Shown: positions 44,755 through 54,861 of the stretch, one piece after another
Numbering within the stretch: the stretch's first letter is position 1
How the letters are laid out: every line of letters begins with the position of its first letter
Source of the DNA: Pseudaminobacter soli (ex Li et al. 2025)
Lineage (GTDB): Bacteria; Pseudomonadota; Alphaproteobacteria; Rhizobiales; Rhizobiaceae
Assembly: GCF_003012705.1 (NCBI RefSeq)
Contig: NZ_PXYL01000004.1
Location: forward strand, 372,001 to 436,000
Reading direction: 5' to 3'
Length of the DNA stretch: 64,000 nucleotides
Position numbers and translations under genes: made by a program
Notes under the pieces: generated by a model
The model's input: only the letters and a program-made list of their open reading frames with translations
The model's database searches: none
Told to the model about the DNA's origin: nothing

Positions 44755-44773
44755 ATTGGACAATTTGTCCAAT
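44755..44773. promoter_or_regulatory. Perfect palindromic operator-like site between cyoA and the MHS transporter
   Basis: ATTGGACAATTTGTCCAAT is a 19-base palindrome with 9-bp arms around a central T. It lies 95 bases upstream of cyoA and 111 bases upstream of the divergent transporter gene, the natural place for a shared regulator site. It does not match the FNR/FixK box (TTGAT-N4-ATCAA). The regulator is unknown. Confidence 0.55.
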
Positions 44774-44883
44774 CCCTCGATTGGCCAGTCTTCGGCAAAA
44801 AGTGTGCAACGCACAAAAGCACAGAGGGACGGTGATGTTCGCCGTTCCACGACCCAATCTTCCACTTCGGGGCGGCAGGTATA

Positions 44884-46197
44884 ATGGCTCAGACTACGAC
44901 AGGCGAAGAAAGCGGTGGGCTGATCGGCTCGCATCACGGGCAGGTCAGCGCAGGCGACATCGCAGTCGGCGTCATCATCGGCAGGACGTCGGAATTTTTC
45001 GACTTCTTCGTCTATGCGATCGCTTCGGTCATCGTGTTTCCGAAGCTTGTCTTCCCCATGCATGACCCGTTCGTCGGAACGCTCTATTCCTTTGCCATAT
45101 TCGCGCTTGCCTTCGTTGCGCGCCCGTTCGGCACCGTCTTGTTCATGGCTGTCGACCGCGCCTATGGCCGTGGGGCAAAGCTGACGGCAGCCTTGTTCCT
45201 GCTCGGCACGTCGACCGTCGCCATCGCCTTCCTCCCGTCATACGGCGAAATCGGAGCCGCCAGCATCTGGTTGCTGTCGCTCGCCCGTATCGGACAGGGT
45301 CTGGCGCTCGGCGGCACATGGGACGGGCTTCCGTCGCTACTGGCGTTGAACGCGCCGGAAAACCGGCGCGGCTTCTATGCGATGATCCCGCAGCTGGGTG
45401 CGCCGATCGGTCTCATCGTGGCGAGCGCGCTCTTCGCGTTCTTCGTTGCGAACCTATCGGCCGACGACTTTTTCGCCTGGGGCTGGCGCTACCCATTCTT
45501 CGTCGCGTTCGCCATCAACGTCGTTGCCCTCTTCGCCAGGCTGCGCATCGTCGTTACGCCCGAATTCTCCCGGCTGTTCGAGAGCAAAGACCTGCAGCCG
45601 ACACGAATAAGGGATACGGTGAAGAAGGAAGGCCGCAACGTCGTCATCGGCGCCTTTGCGCCTCTGGTAAGCTTCGCCCTCTTCCATATGGTGACCGTTT
45701 TCCCGCTCTCCTGGGTATTCCTCTTCACCAACGAGGGACCGGAGCGCTTTCTGATGATTGAGGCCGTGAGCGCAGTTTTCGGCGTTGCCGCCATTGTCGC
45801 CTCCGGCCCGCTGGCAGACCGCATAGGACGCCGTGCCCTGCTTGGCGGATCGGCGGTCGCCATTGCGATCTTCAGCGGCTTCGCCCCGCAGCTTCTGGAT
45901 GCTGGCGCGGTCGGTGAAACGCTGTTCATGGTGCTGGGTTTTATCCTGCTCGGCTTGAGCTTCGGGCAGTCCTCCGGCGTCGTCGCGTCGAGCTTCTCGC
46001 GCCAATACCGCTACACCGGCTCCGCCATCACGTCGGATCTGGCATGGATGTTCGGGGCAGGCTTTGCCCCGCTGGCCGCTCTTCTCCTGGCCGGAAATTT
46101 CGGGCTCATCGCCGCCGGAGCATATTTGCTCTCGGGCGCTGTCTGCTCCCTTCTGGCGCTGTGGATCGCCGGGCAACGAAAGTTGCTAAATAGGTAG
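44884..46197 (+). CDS. MFS transporter, metabolite:H+ symporter (MHS) type
   Basis: A 437-residue protein with twelve predicted helices. The MHS-type landmarks are GRTSEFFDFFVYAIASVIVF near residue 33, the RPFG...GR loop region (FVARPFGTVLFMAVDRAYGR), RIGQGLALGGTWDGLPSLLA near 138 and ADRIGRRALLGG near 312. Related proteins import organic acids or osmolytes with protons. It is divergent from cyoA and convergent with the broken deacetylase gene. The substrate is not readable from sequence. Confidence 0.88.
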   Translation: MAQTTTGEESGGLIGSHHGQVSAGDIAVGVIIGRTSEFFDFFVYAIASVIVFPKLVFPMHDPFVGTLYSFAIFALAFVARPFGTVLFMAVDRAYGRGAKLTAALFLLGTSTVAIAFLPSYGEIGAASIWLLSLARIGQGLALGGTWDGLPSLLALNAPENRRGFYAMIPQLGAPIGLIVASALFAFFVANLSADDFFAWGWRYPFFVAFAINVVALFARLRIVVTPEFSRLFESKDLQPTRIRDTVKKEGRNVVIGAFAPLVSFALFHMVTVFPLSWVFLFTNEGPERFLMIEAVSAVFGVAAIVASGPLADRIGRRALLGGSAVAIAIFSGFAPQLLDAGAVGETLFMVLGFILLGLSFGQSSGVVASSFSRQYRYTGSAITSDLAWMFGAGFAPLAALLLAGNFGLIAAGAYLLSGAVCSLLALWIAGQRKLLNR

Positions 46198-46240
46198 CCC
46201 TCGCAGGCCCTGCCGCAAACCTTACGGTCACGGTGCGCAT

Positions 46241-46269
46241 GCAAGCTCTTCCATTTCAGGGGAGCTTGC
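46241..46269. terminator. Possible stem-loop between convergent genes
   Basis: GCAAGCTC at 46241-46248 pairs with 46262-46269 across 13 bases, between the convergent transporter and deacetylase genes. No T-run follows in either direction, so it is only a candidate. Confidence 0.3.
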
Positions 46270-46297
46270 GGATGTTAGGGGCCGCCATTTCGACTGA

Positions 46298-47259
46298 TCA
46301 GTGATCCTGCTGAAGGGACTGGCCGGCGGCGCGCAGCATCGCCTCGACATCCGTCAGCCAGACGAGATCGTTCGCCTTAAGGCTTTGCAAGACGCGCCGC
46401 AGCGCAGCGGCCCCAGCCGGGGTGCCGACGACAAAGGGATGAATGCCGATGGCGACAACCGTCGCTGGCCTATTGGGGTCGGCAGCGGCCTCACGCGCTA
46501 GTTCGTGCACGTAGTCGATCCACAGCCGTTCGAGATCATCCGCCTCCTTGAAGCGGGAGAGATATTGCCCCATGTCGACGACGCTCGGCGGGTAAGGCAC
46601 CAGCAGCAGCGGCGCTGGCTTTGTGTCGAGCCGCGCAAGCACGTCCGAATCCATGCCATCGAGGGTGTAGCGGATGCCTTCCGCAGCGCTTGCTTGAAAG
46701 GTCTCCGCATCGGGATAGACGCTCGGGCTCACCAGCCGATGCTGCGCACGCCGGTGCTCGCCTCGATCATGTCGAGCGTCTTGCGGATATAGGCGCGCTG
46801 TGCTGCCGGCCCTTCGGACAAAGGCAGAAGATCGGTGGAATTGTTGAGCCCGTGGGCGATGATTGGCGCCGTGGGAACGAGCGCGCGGAGCGCTTTCCAT
46901 GTTTCCGGCTGGGCCTCAGGGAACTCGGCATTCAGCGCCAGGCTGAGCGGGACGCCCATCTCCTTGAACAGCCGGCCCGTGCGCGGCAGGCCGAAATTGA
47001 TCGCATATTGTCGAAATCCCTCGTCGACGAGATCGGGAGTACGCCCGGTCATGTCGGGGCGGAAGTTGGGCCCGTGTCCGTGCCCCCACACTTCGACGTA
47101 GAGGACGAAGGCCACGGCGACCTTCTTGCCTCCAGGCCACGATGAGACAGGAATGTCCTGCCGCGGCAGGCCGGTGATCCAGTCCGTGCCGGACTGCGCC
47201 GCCACGGGGGCGAGCGTGAGGATGGCGGCAAGGAGAAAAGCGAAAATCGGCTTACGCAT
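46298..47259 (-). pseudogene. Secreted polysaccharide deacetylase (NodB-homology), frameshifted
   Basis: The first frame, from ATG 47259, has a signal peptide (MRKPIFAFLLAAILTLAPVA) and the start of a NodB-type domain (KVAVAFVLYVEVWGHGHGP, then IIAHGLNNSTDLLPLSEG) and stops at 46729 after TGVRSIGW. The other frame resumes at once with SPSVYPDAETFQASAAEGI and runs to 46298, including VVAIGIHPFVVGTPAG. Inserting one base after the TGG codon at about 46730 gives GW-x-SP, the pattern expected in PuuE-like deacetylases, and a 320-residue protein. The site has no homopolymer run. Substrate could be a polysaccharide or a cyclic amide. Confidence 0.82.
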
Positions 47260-47320
47260 GGCCCACCTGCCTGCTTGCGAAGCCTCCGGGCACAGGCCTT
47301 CTGCGTCCGGAGATCGCGGC

Positions 47321-48418
47321 TCAATGAAGGTCGTCGAGAGATGCGGCGCCGGACCCGCCGGAGATGAGTGTCGGCCACTGATTGGAGCCGAACGGCACCT
47401 GTGGCGGCAGGAACGGTTCTTTTCCACGCGCCTTCATTTCCGAGATGATGGCCGTGCGCGCGTCGCCGCCCATCAGCTCGTAGTCCATCAGATGGTAGTT
47501 CTTGAAGAACAGTCCCCCGACCGAGCGGTCGGAAATGATGCGCACCAGGGAGGTGAGCATGTCGTCGGGCGTGGTGGTGAACGAGATGGTCTCGATGAGC
47601 ACCAGCCGGTCGTTGATTGCTTTCGGGCCGAAATATTGCGCGAGCACGCTGAACAATACGTTGTTCTGGCGCGCCACATAGATGGTGTTGCTGGCCCCGT
47701 AGGCCTGGTCGAAGCTGCCGCCCAGCTCCTGCTTCCAGCCGTCGAGCACGCTCATCCAGTGCTTCACCTGGGTCTCCGCCGCCCAGGCGATCGCGTGGCG
47801 CAGAACGGGCGCCTGCTTCTTGGCGAACGCCTGAACCGCATCGAGGCTGATCACGCCCTTGGCGAGGCAATCCTCCATGAAGGCGACGTTGTTCTCCAGG
47901 ATGGCGCGCGAGTTCGGCCGCCATTCATCAGGCATTTCCGCCGAGCCAATCCCGTCCAGGGCGCTCTTCATCTCCGTCAGATAGGCGCTCATGGGAGCGA
48001 CCCAGGACTTGTCGCCCGGATTGTCCACATAGGGCAGAACCACCTCCGATATGGCCATGGTGCTGTGTCCAAGCGACTTCATCACCTGGTAGACCTTGGG
48101 AACGGAAGGCGCCTCAAGCGGCGGCTGGCCGGGCCGGTAGAGGATCATGCGCCCACCCGCGCCCGAGAACAGTGCGAGGATGACGGGGTGCTTTGCGAGA
48201 ATGTTCCGGCGGAAGGCCACCCCCGCATTCTCGTAGAGCGAGAACATGGTGGTGTTGAGCTGCAAGACGTCGCGGGTAGCGAGGTCCTGCACAGACGGCG
48301 ACTGCGGCGGGCCGGAAATGGGGCTCAGATAGTCCGGCAATTCGGCCGCCGTAGCGCCCGACAAAACCGATGCAGCGATCGCCGCAGCCAGGGCGAGACC
48401 GACAGACGTATGCCTCAT
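47321..48418 (-). CDS. Secreted protein of unknown function, linked to Mo-hydroxylase genes
   Basis: A 365-residue protein that I do not recognise. It has a signal peptide (MRHTSVGLALAAAIAASVLS, cleavage near ATA-A) and then a mainly helical mature domain; there are no CxxCH motifs and only one Cys after the signal. Features include DVLQLNTTMFSLYENAGVAF near residue 50 and YGASNTIYVARQNNVLFSVL near 240. The gene stands 20 bases downstream of the cytochrome gene in the same direction, so it is probably part of the molybdenum-hydroxylase unit as a periplasmic partner or substrate-related factor. That role is inferred from position alone. Confidence 0.72.
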   Translation of the reverse strand: MRHTSVGLALAAAIAASVLSGATAAELPDYLSPISGPPQSPSVQDLATRDVLQLNTTMFSLYENAGVAFRRNILAKHPVILALFSGAGGRMILYRPGQPPLEAPSVPKVYQVMKSLGHSTMAISEVVLPYVDNPGDKSWVAPMSAYLTEMKSALDGIGSAEMPDEWRPNSRAILENNVAFMEDCLAKGVISLDAVQAFAKKQAPVLRHAIAWAAETQVKHWMSVLDGWKQELGGSFDQAYGASNTIYVARQNNVLFSVLAQYFGPKAINDRLVLIETISFTTTPDDMLTSLVRIISDRSVGGLFFKNYHLMDYELMGGDARTAIISEMKARGKEPFLPPQVPFGSNQWPTLISGGSGAASLDDLH

Positions 48419-48438
48419 CGCTTCCTCCTTTGTTGTGA

Positions 48439-49050
48439 TCAGTTCGGGCAGGCGGCCCCGGTCTCGATCCAGGCCTGGAGGAGAGCCTTCGCCGCCTGTT
48501 GCGTTCCGGGCGCCGGGGTGCGACTTCCGCCCGGGTGCCAGGCCCAGCCGACCAGCGTGTCATCGCCGATATGGTGGACGAGATCGTCGAGTGAACGCCC
48601 ACCGTTGCGCGCGGGATCCTTGATCTGGGCACAAATCTCGCGCGGCGTCTTGCCTTCCCAGGCCATTTCGGCAGGCGCGAGATGCCAGGCCGGATTTCCG
48701 GGCACGCCGGCAGGCTCGAAATTGGCACTATGGTGGCAGCTGGAGCACCGCATGCTCGCGAGCCCAAAGCCGTCCGGTCCTCGGAAGACGGGTGGCTGAT
48801 GAGGACGCGCCGCATCCCCTTGCCGCGGCCGATCGGAGGCGGGGTGGCAATTGGTGCAGCGCGGATTGGTCAGGACCTTGCTGAGCTCGGTGAAGTAGGC
48901 GGCCGAGCGCTCGGCGGGGTCGGCAATCGACGCGAAGGTCTCCGGCGCCGCAAGGGTGCCGTCGAGGGCTGAGAGGGCAAAGCTCGCCGCCGGTGCGAGC
49001 GTGCTGGCAGCCGCAGCGAGGATTACCAAGAGACGCCTGTCGGTTGACAT
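48439..49050 (-). CDS. Periplasmic c-type cytochrome with two heme motifs
   Basis: A 203-residue secreted protein with two CxxCH heme-attachment sites, CTNCH at about residue 63 and CSSCH at about 101, and Met/His residues available as distal ligands. ATG 49050 follows GGGGGAG at six bases and opens with a signal peptide (MSTDRRLLVILAAAASTLAP). It lies 14 bases after the [2Fe-2S] subunit gene. The natural reading is that it accepts electrons from the hydroxylase and passes them to the respiratory chain, as in periplasmic aldehyde or isoquinoline oxidoreductase systems. Confidence 0.86.
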   Translation of the reverse strand: MSTDRRLLVILAAAASTLAPAASFALSALDGTLAAPETFASIADPAERSAAYFTELSKVLTNPRCTNCHPASDRPRQGDAARPHQPPVFRGPDGFGLASMRCSSCHHSANFEPAGVPGNPAWHLAPAEMAWEGKTPREICAQIKDPARNGGRSLDDLVHHIGDDTLVGWAWHPGGSRTPAPGTQQAAKALLQAWIETGAACPN

Positions 49051-49064
49051 TTCTGACTCCCCCG

Positions 49065-49580
49065 TCACGTCAGGAAGCGGTGGGCGTCGGCGAGCACGAC
49101 ATCGCGCACGGCCTGATGGTATTTCACATAACCCGAGCAGCGGCACAGATGGCCGTCGAGGGCCTCGGCGATGGTGCCTTCGAGTTCCGCGCGCGGGATC
49201 GGCGACTTTTCGAGGCGCTCCAGCAGTACCTGGCCCTCATTGAGGAAGCCGGGCGTGCAATAACCGCACTGGAAGGCGAAATGGGCGATGAAGCTCTTCT
49301 GTAGCGGCGTCAACTCGCCGTTCTTGGCGTGTCCCTCCACGGTGCGGATATTGAGCTTGTCGAACTCGGTCGCCGCCACGATGCAGGTGGGCATGGTGGA
49401 GCTCGTGCCGTCCGCGTGATCGACGATCACCGCACAGCTCAGGCATTGGGCGGCGCCGCAGCCGAACTTCGTCCCCGTCATGCCCAGCACCTCCCGAAGG
49501 AAGTCGTTCATGGTGAGGTCCTCGCGCACCTCGATGGGACCATGAGCGCGGCCGTTTATCGTCAGCGAGATAGCGGGCAC
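49065..49580 (-). CDS. [2Fe-2S] small subunit of a molybdenum hydroxylase (IorA-like)
   Basis: A 171-residue protein with both iron-sulphur centres of the xanthine-oxidase family: the plant-ferredoxin-type set GCGAAQCLSCAV near residues 40-51 and the helical set CGYCTPGFLN near 103 with LCRCSGYVKY near 141. GTG 49580 follows GGAGA by seven bases. The gene is 13 bases after the large-subunit gene. It has no Tat signal, so it probably rides out of the cell with the Tat-bearing large subunit. Confidence 0.9.
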   Translation of the reverse strand: MPAISLTINGRAHGPIEVREDLTMNDFLREVLGMTGTKFGCGAAQCLSCAVIVDHADGTSSTMPTCIVAATEFDKLNIRTVEGHAKNGELTPLQKSFIAHFAFQCGYCTPGFLNEGQVLLERLEKSPIPRAELEGTIAEALDGHLCRCSGYVKYHQAVRDVVLADAHRFLT

Positions 49581-49593
49581 GGCAGGTCTCCCT

Positions 49594-52365
49594 TCACAAA
49601 ACACGCCGGACGTCGTCCGGCGTGACCGGCAAGGCCTGGAAGCGATGGCCGGTGGCGTCGTGGATGGCGTTGAGAATGGCCGGCACAACTGGGATCATGA
49701 CCACTTCGGCCATGCCCTTGGGCGGCTCATTGGGTGCCACGGGCGGCAACACCTCGACCTCCAAGGCGTGGATTGGCAGATCGGAGGCGCGCGCGACCAC
49801 GTAGTCGCCGAGGTTCCAGCGCCCGTTGCCCGGGCCATCTTCGAATGGCGGCAAGTTCTCGAGAAGCGCGTAGCCGACGCCCATGGCGAAGCCGCCCTGG
49901 GCCTGGCCGAGTACCACCTGAGGGGACAGCGCCTGCCCGCACTCCAGCACGCTGTAGGCCTGCATAACGCGCACTGCGCCGCTTGCCTTGTCGATCTCGA
50001 CCCGCACCAGCGTGCCGCAGCTCGACGTGAATGAAGTGCCGATGCGGTTGTAGCTGGCCGGCGGGAACGCGATGAAGCTGCGGTCGAGCACCTTGAAGGG
50101 CCCTTCACCGCGGCGCACCGCGAGCGCATCGATGTCGGCGGCCCAGTCGAGGCCATCCAGAGGGAACGCTGCCTGCGCCCAGGCCCAGCGCGAAAACGCG
50201 TGGGCCATGGCCCCCGTGAGAGCGCCCATGGCATGGGCCTTGGCGGCCACCTCCTCCTGGGCGAGCGGCGGCAAACCGGACAGGATGAGCATCCCGTCCT
50301 GCCAGAAGGCCTCGTCCCAGAGGAAGTGGCGCGGATCCTCCTGGCCGATGCCCCAGAGCGCGAGTGCCGCCGGCCACATGCCGAAGCGCAGGATGATGCG
50401 CGCCGCCTCGGCCGCCGCTTGGGTTCCGACATGGGCGCCGATGGAGGCGCTGGTGGCCGAGCTGACAGCCGGCACCCAGCGCGGGTTGCGGGACGCCGTG
50501 TCCTGCTCCTCCTGCGTGATGACATAAGGATCGCCCGATGTGACGAGACCCAGAGCATCGAAAGCGTCGATGCGGGCAACGGATACCTCGTCGGCCATCC
50601 GCCCGAGGAACTGCGCCACGCGATTTGCCACCGCGGTGCCGATGCCGTTACCCATCTCGACTGCGTCACAGAAGATCCGGATGCGCCCCTTGGGGTCCAC
50701 CTCCACCCGGCCAAGGGCGCAGTCGGCGCCGGTGCCGTAGTCCTTGGCGCAGACCGCCACGCCGGTGCCGACCAGCGTGTCGGCGGAGGCTGTCTTTTGC
50801 GCCAGCGCGCGCTCGCGCCAGAGGGCGTGGCCTTCGAGCTTGTCGAGGATCTCCGGCGTGCGCACCGACACGGTCCAGGGGTTTCCGGTCATTGTGAGGC
50901 CGCCGGCCTTCAGGAGGTTGCGCCGCCGCAGCGTGATCGGATCGAGGCCGATGGCCTCGGCCGCCTCGTCCACCAGCGTCTCCAACGCGGCCGTGGTTTG
51001 GAGGACGCCGTAGCCGCGCATCGAGCCCGCCGTCACGCCGCGCGAGTGTTCGGCGAGGGTCGTCACGTCCACTTTTGGAATGTCGTAAATGCCGATGGCG
51101 GAGGTGGCGGAGACCGCCGCCACGCTGGCCGAGTAGTTGGCGAGCCCGCCGCCGTCGAGGATGTGGTCGGCGGCGAAGGCGCGCATCCGCCCCGAGGCAC
51201 GGTCTATCGCCACCTGCGAGCGCATCTCGAAGGCATGGCGCTTGATGCCGCCCTGGAACTGCTGGAAACGGTCATGCGCAAGCCGGATGGGCCGGCCCGG
51301 CAGGAACATGGCCGCCAGCGCGACATAGAGCGGGAATGGCGTGTGGTCGCGCCCGCCGAACCCGCCGCCCAGATGGGCGAAGTGGGTCTCGATGCGCTCC
51401 GGCCGCAACGTCGGCGTCGCCTCCCCGAGCAGGTGGCCGAGTGCCTCGCTGGCCTCGAGCGGCGACTGCACGCCGAGCACGAGCTGGAGCGCCTTCGCCT
51501 TGGGATCGTACCAGCCGAGGCCGCACTCCGGTTCCAGGAACATGGGGTCCACGGACTGGGTGCGGAAGCTGCGGTCGAGCACCAGCGTGCCCGGGTCGTT
51601 GGCGGCGATGAAGGCGCGAATCTCATCACCATAGGTGGCGCCCTTCTTGTATTGGCCGCCTTCCGAGGTGGGCAGAGGTTGCCAGATGGGTCGCCCGCCC
51701 GCCTCGAAGAAGCCGGGACTGATCCAGCCTTCCATGAGCGGGGAATAGACGTCAGGTGCACCGGGCGCATCGCCCGCGACGCGGGTGAAGCGCAGAGCGG
51801 CGTAATTGGGCTGCGCCAAAGGCCCGGTCTCGACGCCGAGCTTGACTGGGCTCGTTTGGCGCAGGCGGACACGGGCGCGGTCGTAGGCGTCAAAGGTCTC
51901 GAAAAGGAGGAGCGCAACAGGCTGGCCCAGATAGAGCGGCGTGTTCCCCACTGGGCAGAGGAGGTCGCCCGCGTAGAAGGGGGGCACGCGGGTTCCGGCC
52001 CGCGCGAGGTCTTCCGCCGTCACTATCTTGGTTGGCTGCGCGCTGGCGTCGAGGGCTGAAAGATCCAGGCCGGCGAAGACGTGGGCGGCGTCTGTGCCGC
52101 GTAAGAGAAGGGCATGGGCAGTGGTTGGCGGCCATCCATCCATGTCCGCTGCGCGGAAGTCGGATGCATAGAGCTTGGCGCCGGTGACCTTGGCGACGGC
52201 GTCGATCCGCCCTGTGGCGCCATGCACAGGACGGGGAGCTGCGGCACCAGGAAGGATTTGCGTCTCATCGAACCGAGCCGCCTGCGCCGCGCGCAGGCGG
52301 CTCGTGGCCAGCGTGATCCCGCTGGCCGCGACCCAGGTCACAAACTCACGCCGCGAGAGACGCAT
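49594..52365 (-). CDS. Molybdopterin-binding large subunit (isoquinoline 1-oxidoreductase beta-like)
   Basis: A 923-residue aldehyde-oxidase/xanthine-dehydrogenase family subunit in the IorB style. An N-terminal Tat signal (MRLSRREFVTWVAASGITLA) indicates periplasmic location. Cofactor-region segments include HFAHLGGGFGGRDHTPFPLY near residue 327 and VEMGNGIGTAVANRVAQFLG near 572. No FAD subunit is encoded nearby, consistent with the IorAB layout in which a cytochrome takes the electrons. Substrates of the family are N-heterocycles or aldehydes. It is the first gene of the four-gene unit. Confidence 0.9.
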   Translation of the reverse strand: MRLSRREFVTWVAASGITLATSRLRAAQAARFDETQILPGAAAPRPVHGATGRIDAVAKVTGAKLYASDFRAADMDGWPPTTAHALLLRGTDAAHVFAGLDLSALDASAQPTKIVTAEDLARAGTRVPPFYAGDLLCPVGNTPLYLGQPVALLLFETFDAYDRARVRLRQTSPVKLGVETGPLAQPNYAALRFTRVAGDAPGAPDVYSPLMEGWISPGFFEAGGRPIWQPLPTSEGGQYKKGATYGDEIRAFIAANDPGTLVLDRSFRTQSVDPMFLEPECGLGWYDPKAKALQLVLGVQSPLEASEALGHLLGEATPTLRPERIETHFAHLGGGFGGRDHTPFPLYVALAAMFLPGRPIRLAHDRFQQFQGGIKRHAFEMRSQVAIDRASGRMRAFAADHILDGGGLANYSASVAAVSATSAIGIYDIPKVDVTTLAEHSRGVTAGSMRGYGVLQTTAALETLVDEAAEAIGLDPITLRRRNLLKAGGLTMTGNPWTVSVRTPEILDKLEGHALWRERALAQKTASADTLVGTGVAVCAKDYGTGADCALGRVEVDPKGRIRIFCDAVEMGNGIGTAVANRVAQFLGRMADEVSVARIDAFDALGLVTSGDPYVITQEEQDTASRNPRWVPAVSSATSASIGAHVGTQAAAEAARIILRFGMWPAALALWGIGQEDPRHFLWDEAFWQDGMLILSGLPPLAQEEVAAKAHAMGALTGAMAHAFSRWAWAQAAFPLDGLDWAADIDALAVRRGEGPFKVLDRSFIAFPPASYNRIGTSFTSSCGTLVRVEIDKASGAVRVMQAYSVLECGQALSPQVVLGQAQGGFAMGVGYALLENLPPFEDGPGNGRWNLGDYVVARASDLPIHALEVEVLPPVAPNEPPKGMAEVVMIPVVPAILNAIHDATGHRFQALPVTPDDVRRVL

Positions 52366-52474
52366 GCCATCGCACTCCTTACAAAAGTACAATGTATGAA
52401 CCGAGTTCCTTGGCACCCCCAGGACAAGCTTCGGAAGGCCCGTCTATTCGAACGAAACCCTCGCTGTCGTTGAT

Positions 52475-52615
52475 GAATGCGGCCCCCTCATTTGGCGTCG
52501 GCGCGAAACGCTTTCGTTCTCTTCCCCTCGTTGCCCTAATTCATTGATTTTAAACGGCTAGGATTCCGGTTAGCCGGGTTGGTAATAGTTACGCAAACAA
52601 TCAGTGCGTGTCAAT
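52475..52615 (+). repeat. Right copy of the ~141-bp imperfect direct repeat
   Basis: Same orientation and no gaps relative to 29001-29141. It ends about 78 bases before the resolvase relic, so it occupies the position where a Tn3-type res region or element end would be. The region 52366-52474 before it shows no gene. Confidence 0.8.
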
Positions 52616-52692
52616 CATGATGATATACACACCCTTTGGTTGCGGAAAATTAACTAGCGAGGATGTAGTCGTGCATCCTGGGGAAAGCCGCC

Positions 52693-53146
52693 ATCTTGAT
52701 AGGCTATGCGCGTGTATCGACTGAAGAGCAGAGCCTAAAACTCCAGAGGACAGCAGTTCGCGAAGCCGGCTGCGAACGGTCTGGACCGCTTGGGACGGTC
52801 GCTCGGTCATTTGATTAAGACAATTAACACGCCAAAGAAAAGTCAGATCGACTTTTGGTCACTCACTGAGAACATCGACACGGGAGCGTCCGGCTGGCAG
52901 ACTAATCTTCCACATCTTGGGAGCCTGCCGAATTTCGAACACCCCTTGATGAGCGAGCGAACTCGGGCTGGAATGCAGGTTGCAAAACGATCCGGCCAGC
53001 GCCTGGCCGACCGGCCGGGGCTCTGTGCCGAGCCGAAACAGATACGGAATGATCTCGTGGTCGCCGAATTGGGGCCAGCTCTCAGCCACACAAATCCGCC
53101 TTTCAGGTCGGCTTTCCGTTTTGTTTACGACGCCGTCAGCCTTTAA
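52693..53146 (+). pseudogene. Tn3-type serine recombinase (resolvase) relic
   Basis: One frame gives the recombinase N-terminus (IGYARVSTEEQSLKLQRTAV, then REAGCE). After about residue 30 the match jumps to another frame: LDRLGRSLGHLIKTIN at 52781, SLTENIDTGASG, then LGSLPNFEHPLMSERTRAG. About 33 residues containing the middle of the catalytic domain are missing and the frame is changed, so no active enzyme can be made. The catalytic Ser in ARVSTEEQ is still visible. The sequence after about 53040 no longer resembles a resolvase. Confidence 0.85.
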
Positions 53147-53182
53147 AAAAATACCGCCAGAAGCGCTCTGCCTCTGACGGTA
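53145..53182 (-). terminator. Rho-independent terminator of guaA
   Basis: On the minus strand TACCGTCAGA (53182-53173) pairs with TCTGGCGGTA (53161-53152), with one G-U pair, followed directly by seven T residues (53151-53145). It begins 16 bases after the guaA stop codon. Confidence 0.88.
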
Positions 53183-53197
53183 CATCCATCTCGTGGA

Positions 53198-54760
<1,563 letters not shown>

Positions 54761-54861
54761 GGCGAGCATTTAGAGAAAAGAAAGAGTCGGCGCAATGGGT
54801 TGCGGCATTTCTTCGACAGGCTGTTCGACGAGGCCCACTGGCTCGCGCCCTGTGGGTGAGT

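Noticed and set aside
50200-52059. A 619-residue open frame on the plus strand
   Set aside because: It is the antisense shadow of the Mo-hydroxylase large subunit; composition is His/Arg/Gly-rich and no domain is recognisable.
52843-53185. Minus-strand open frames over the resolvase relic
   Set aside because: They are shadows of the resolvase remains, which read clearly on the plus strand.
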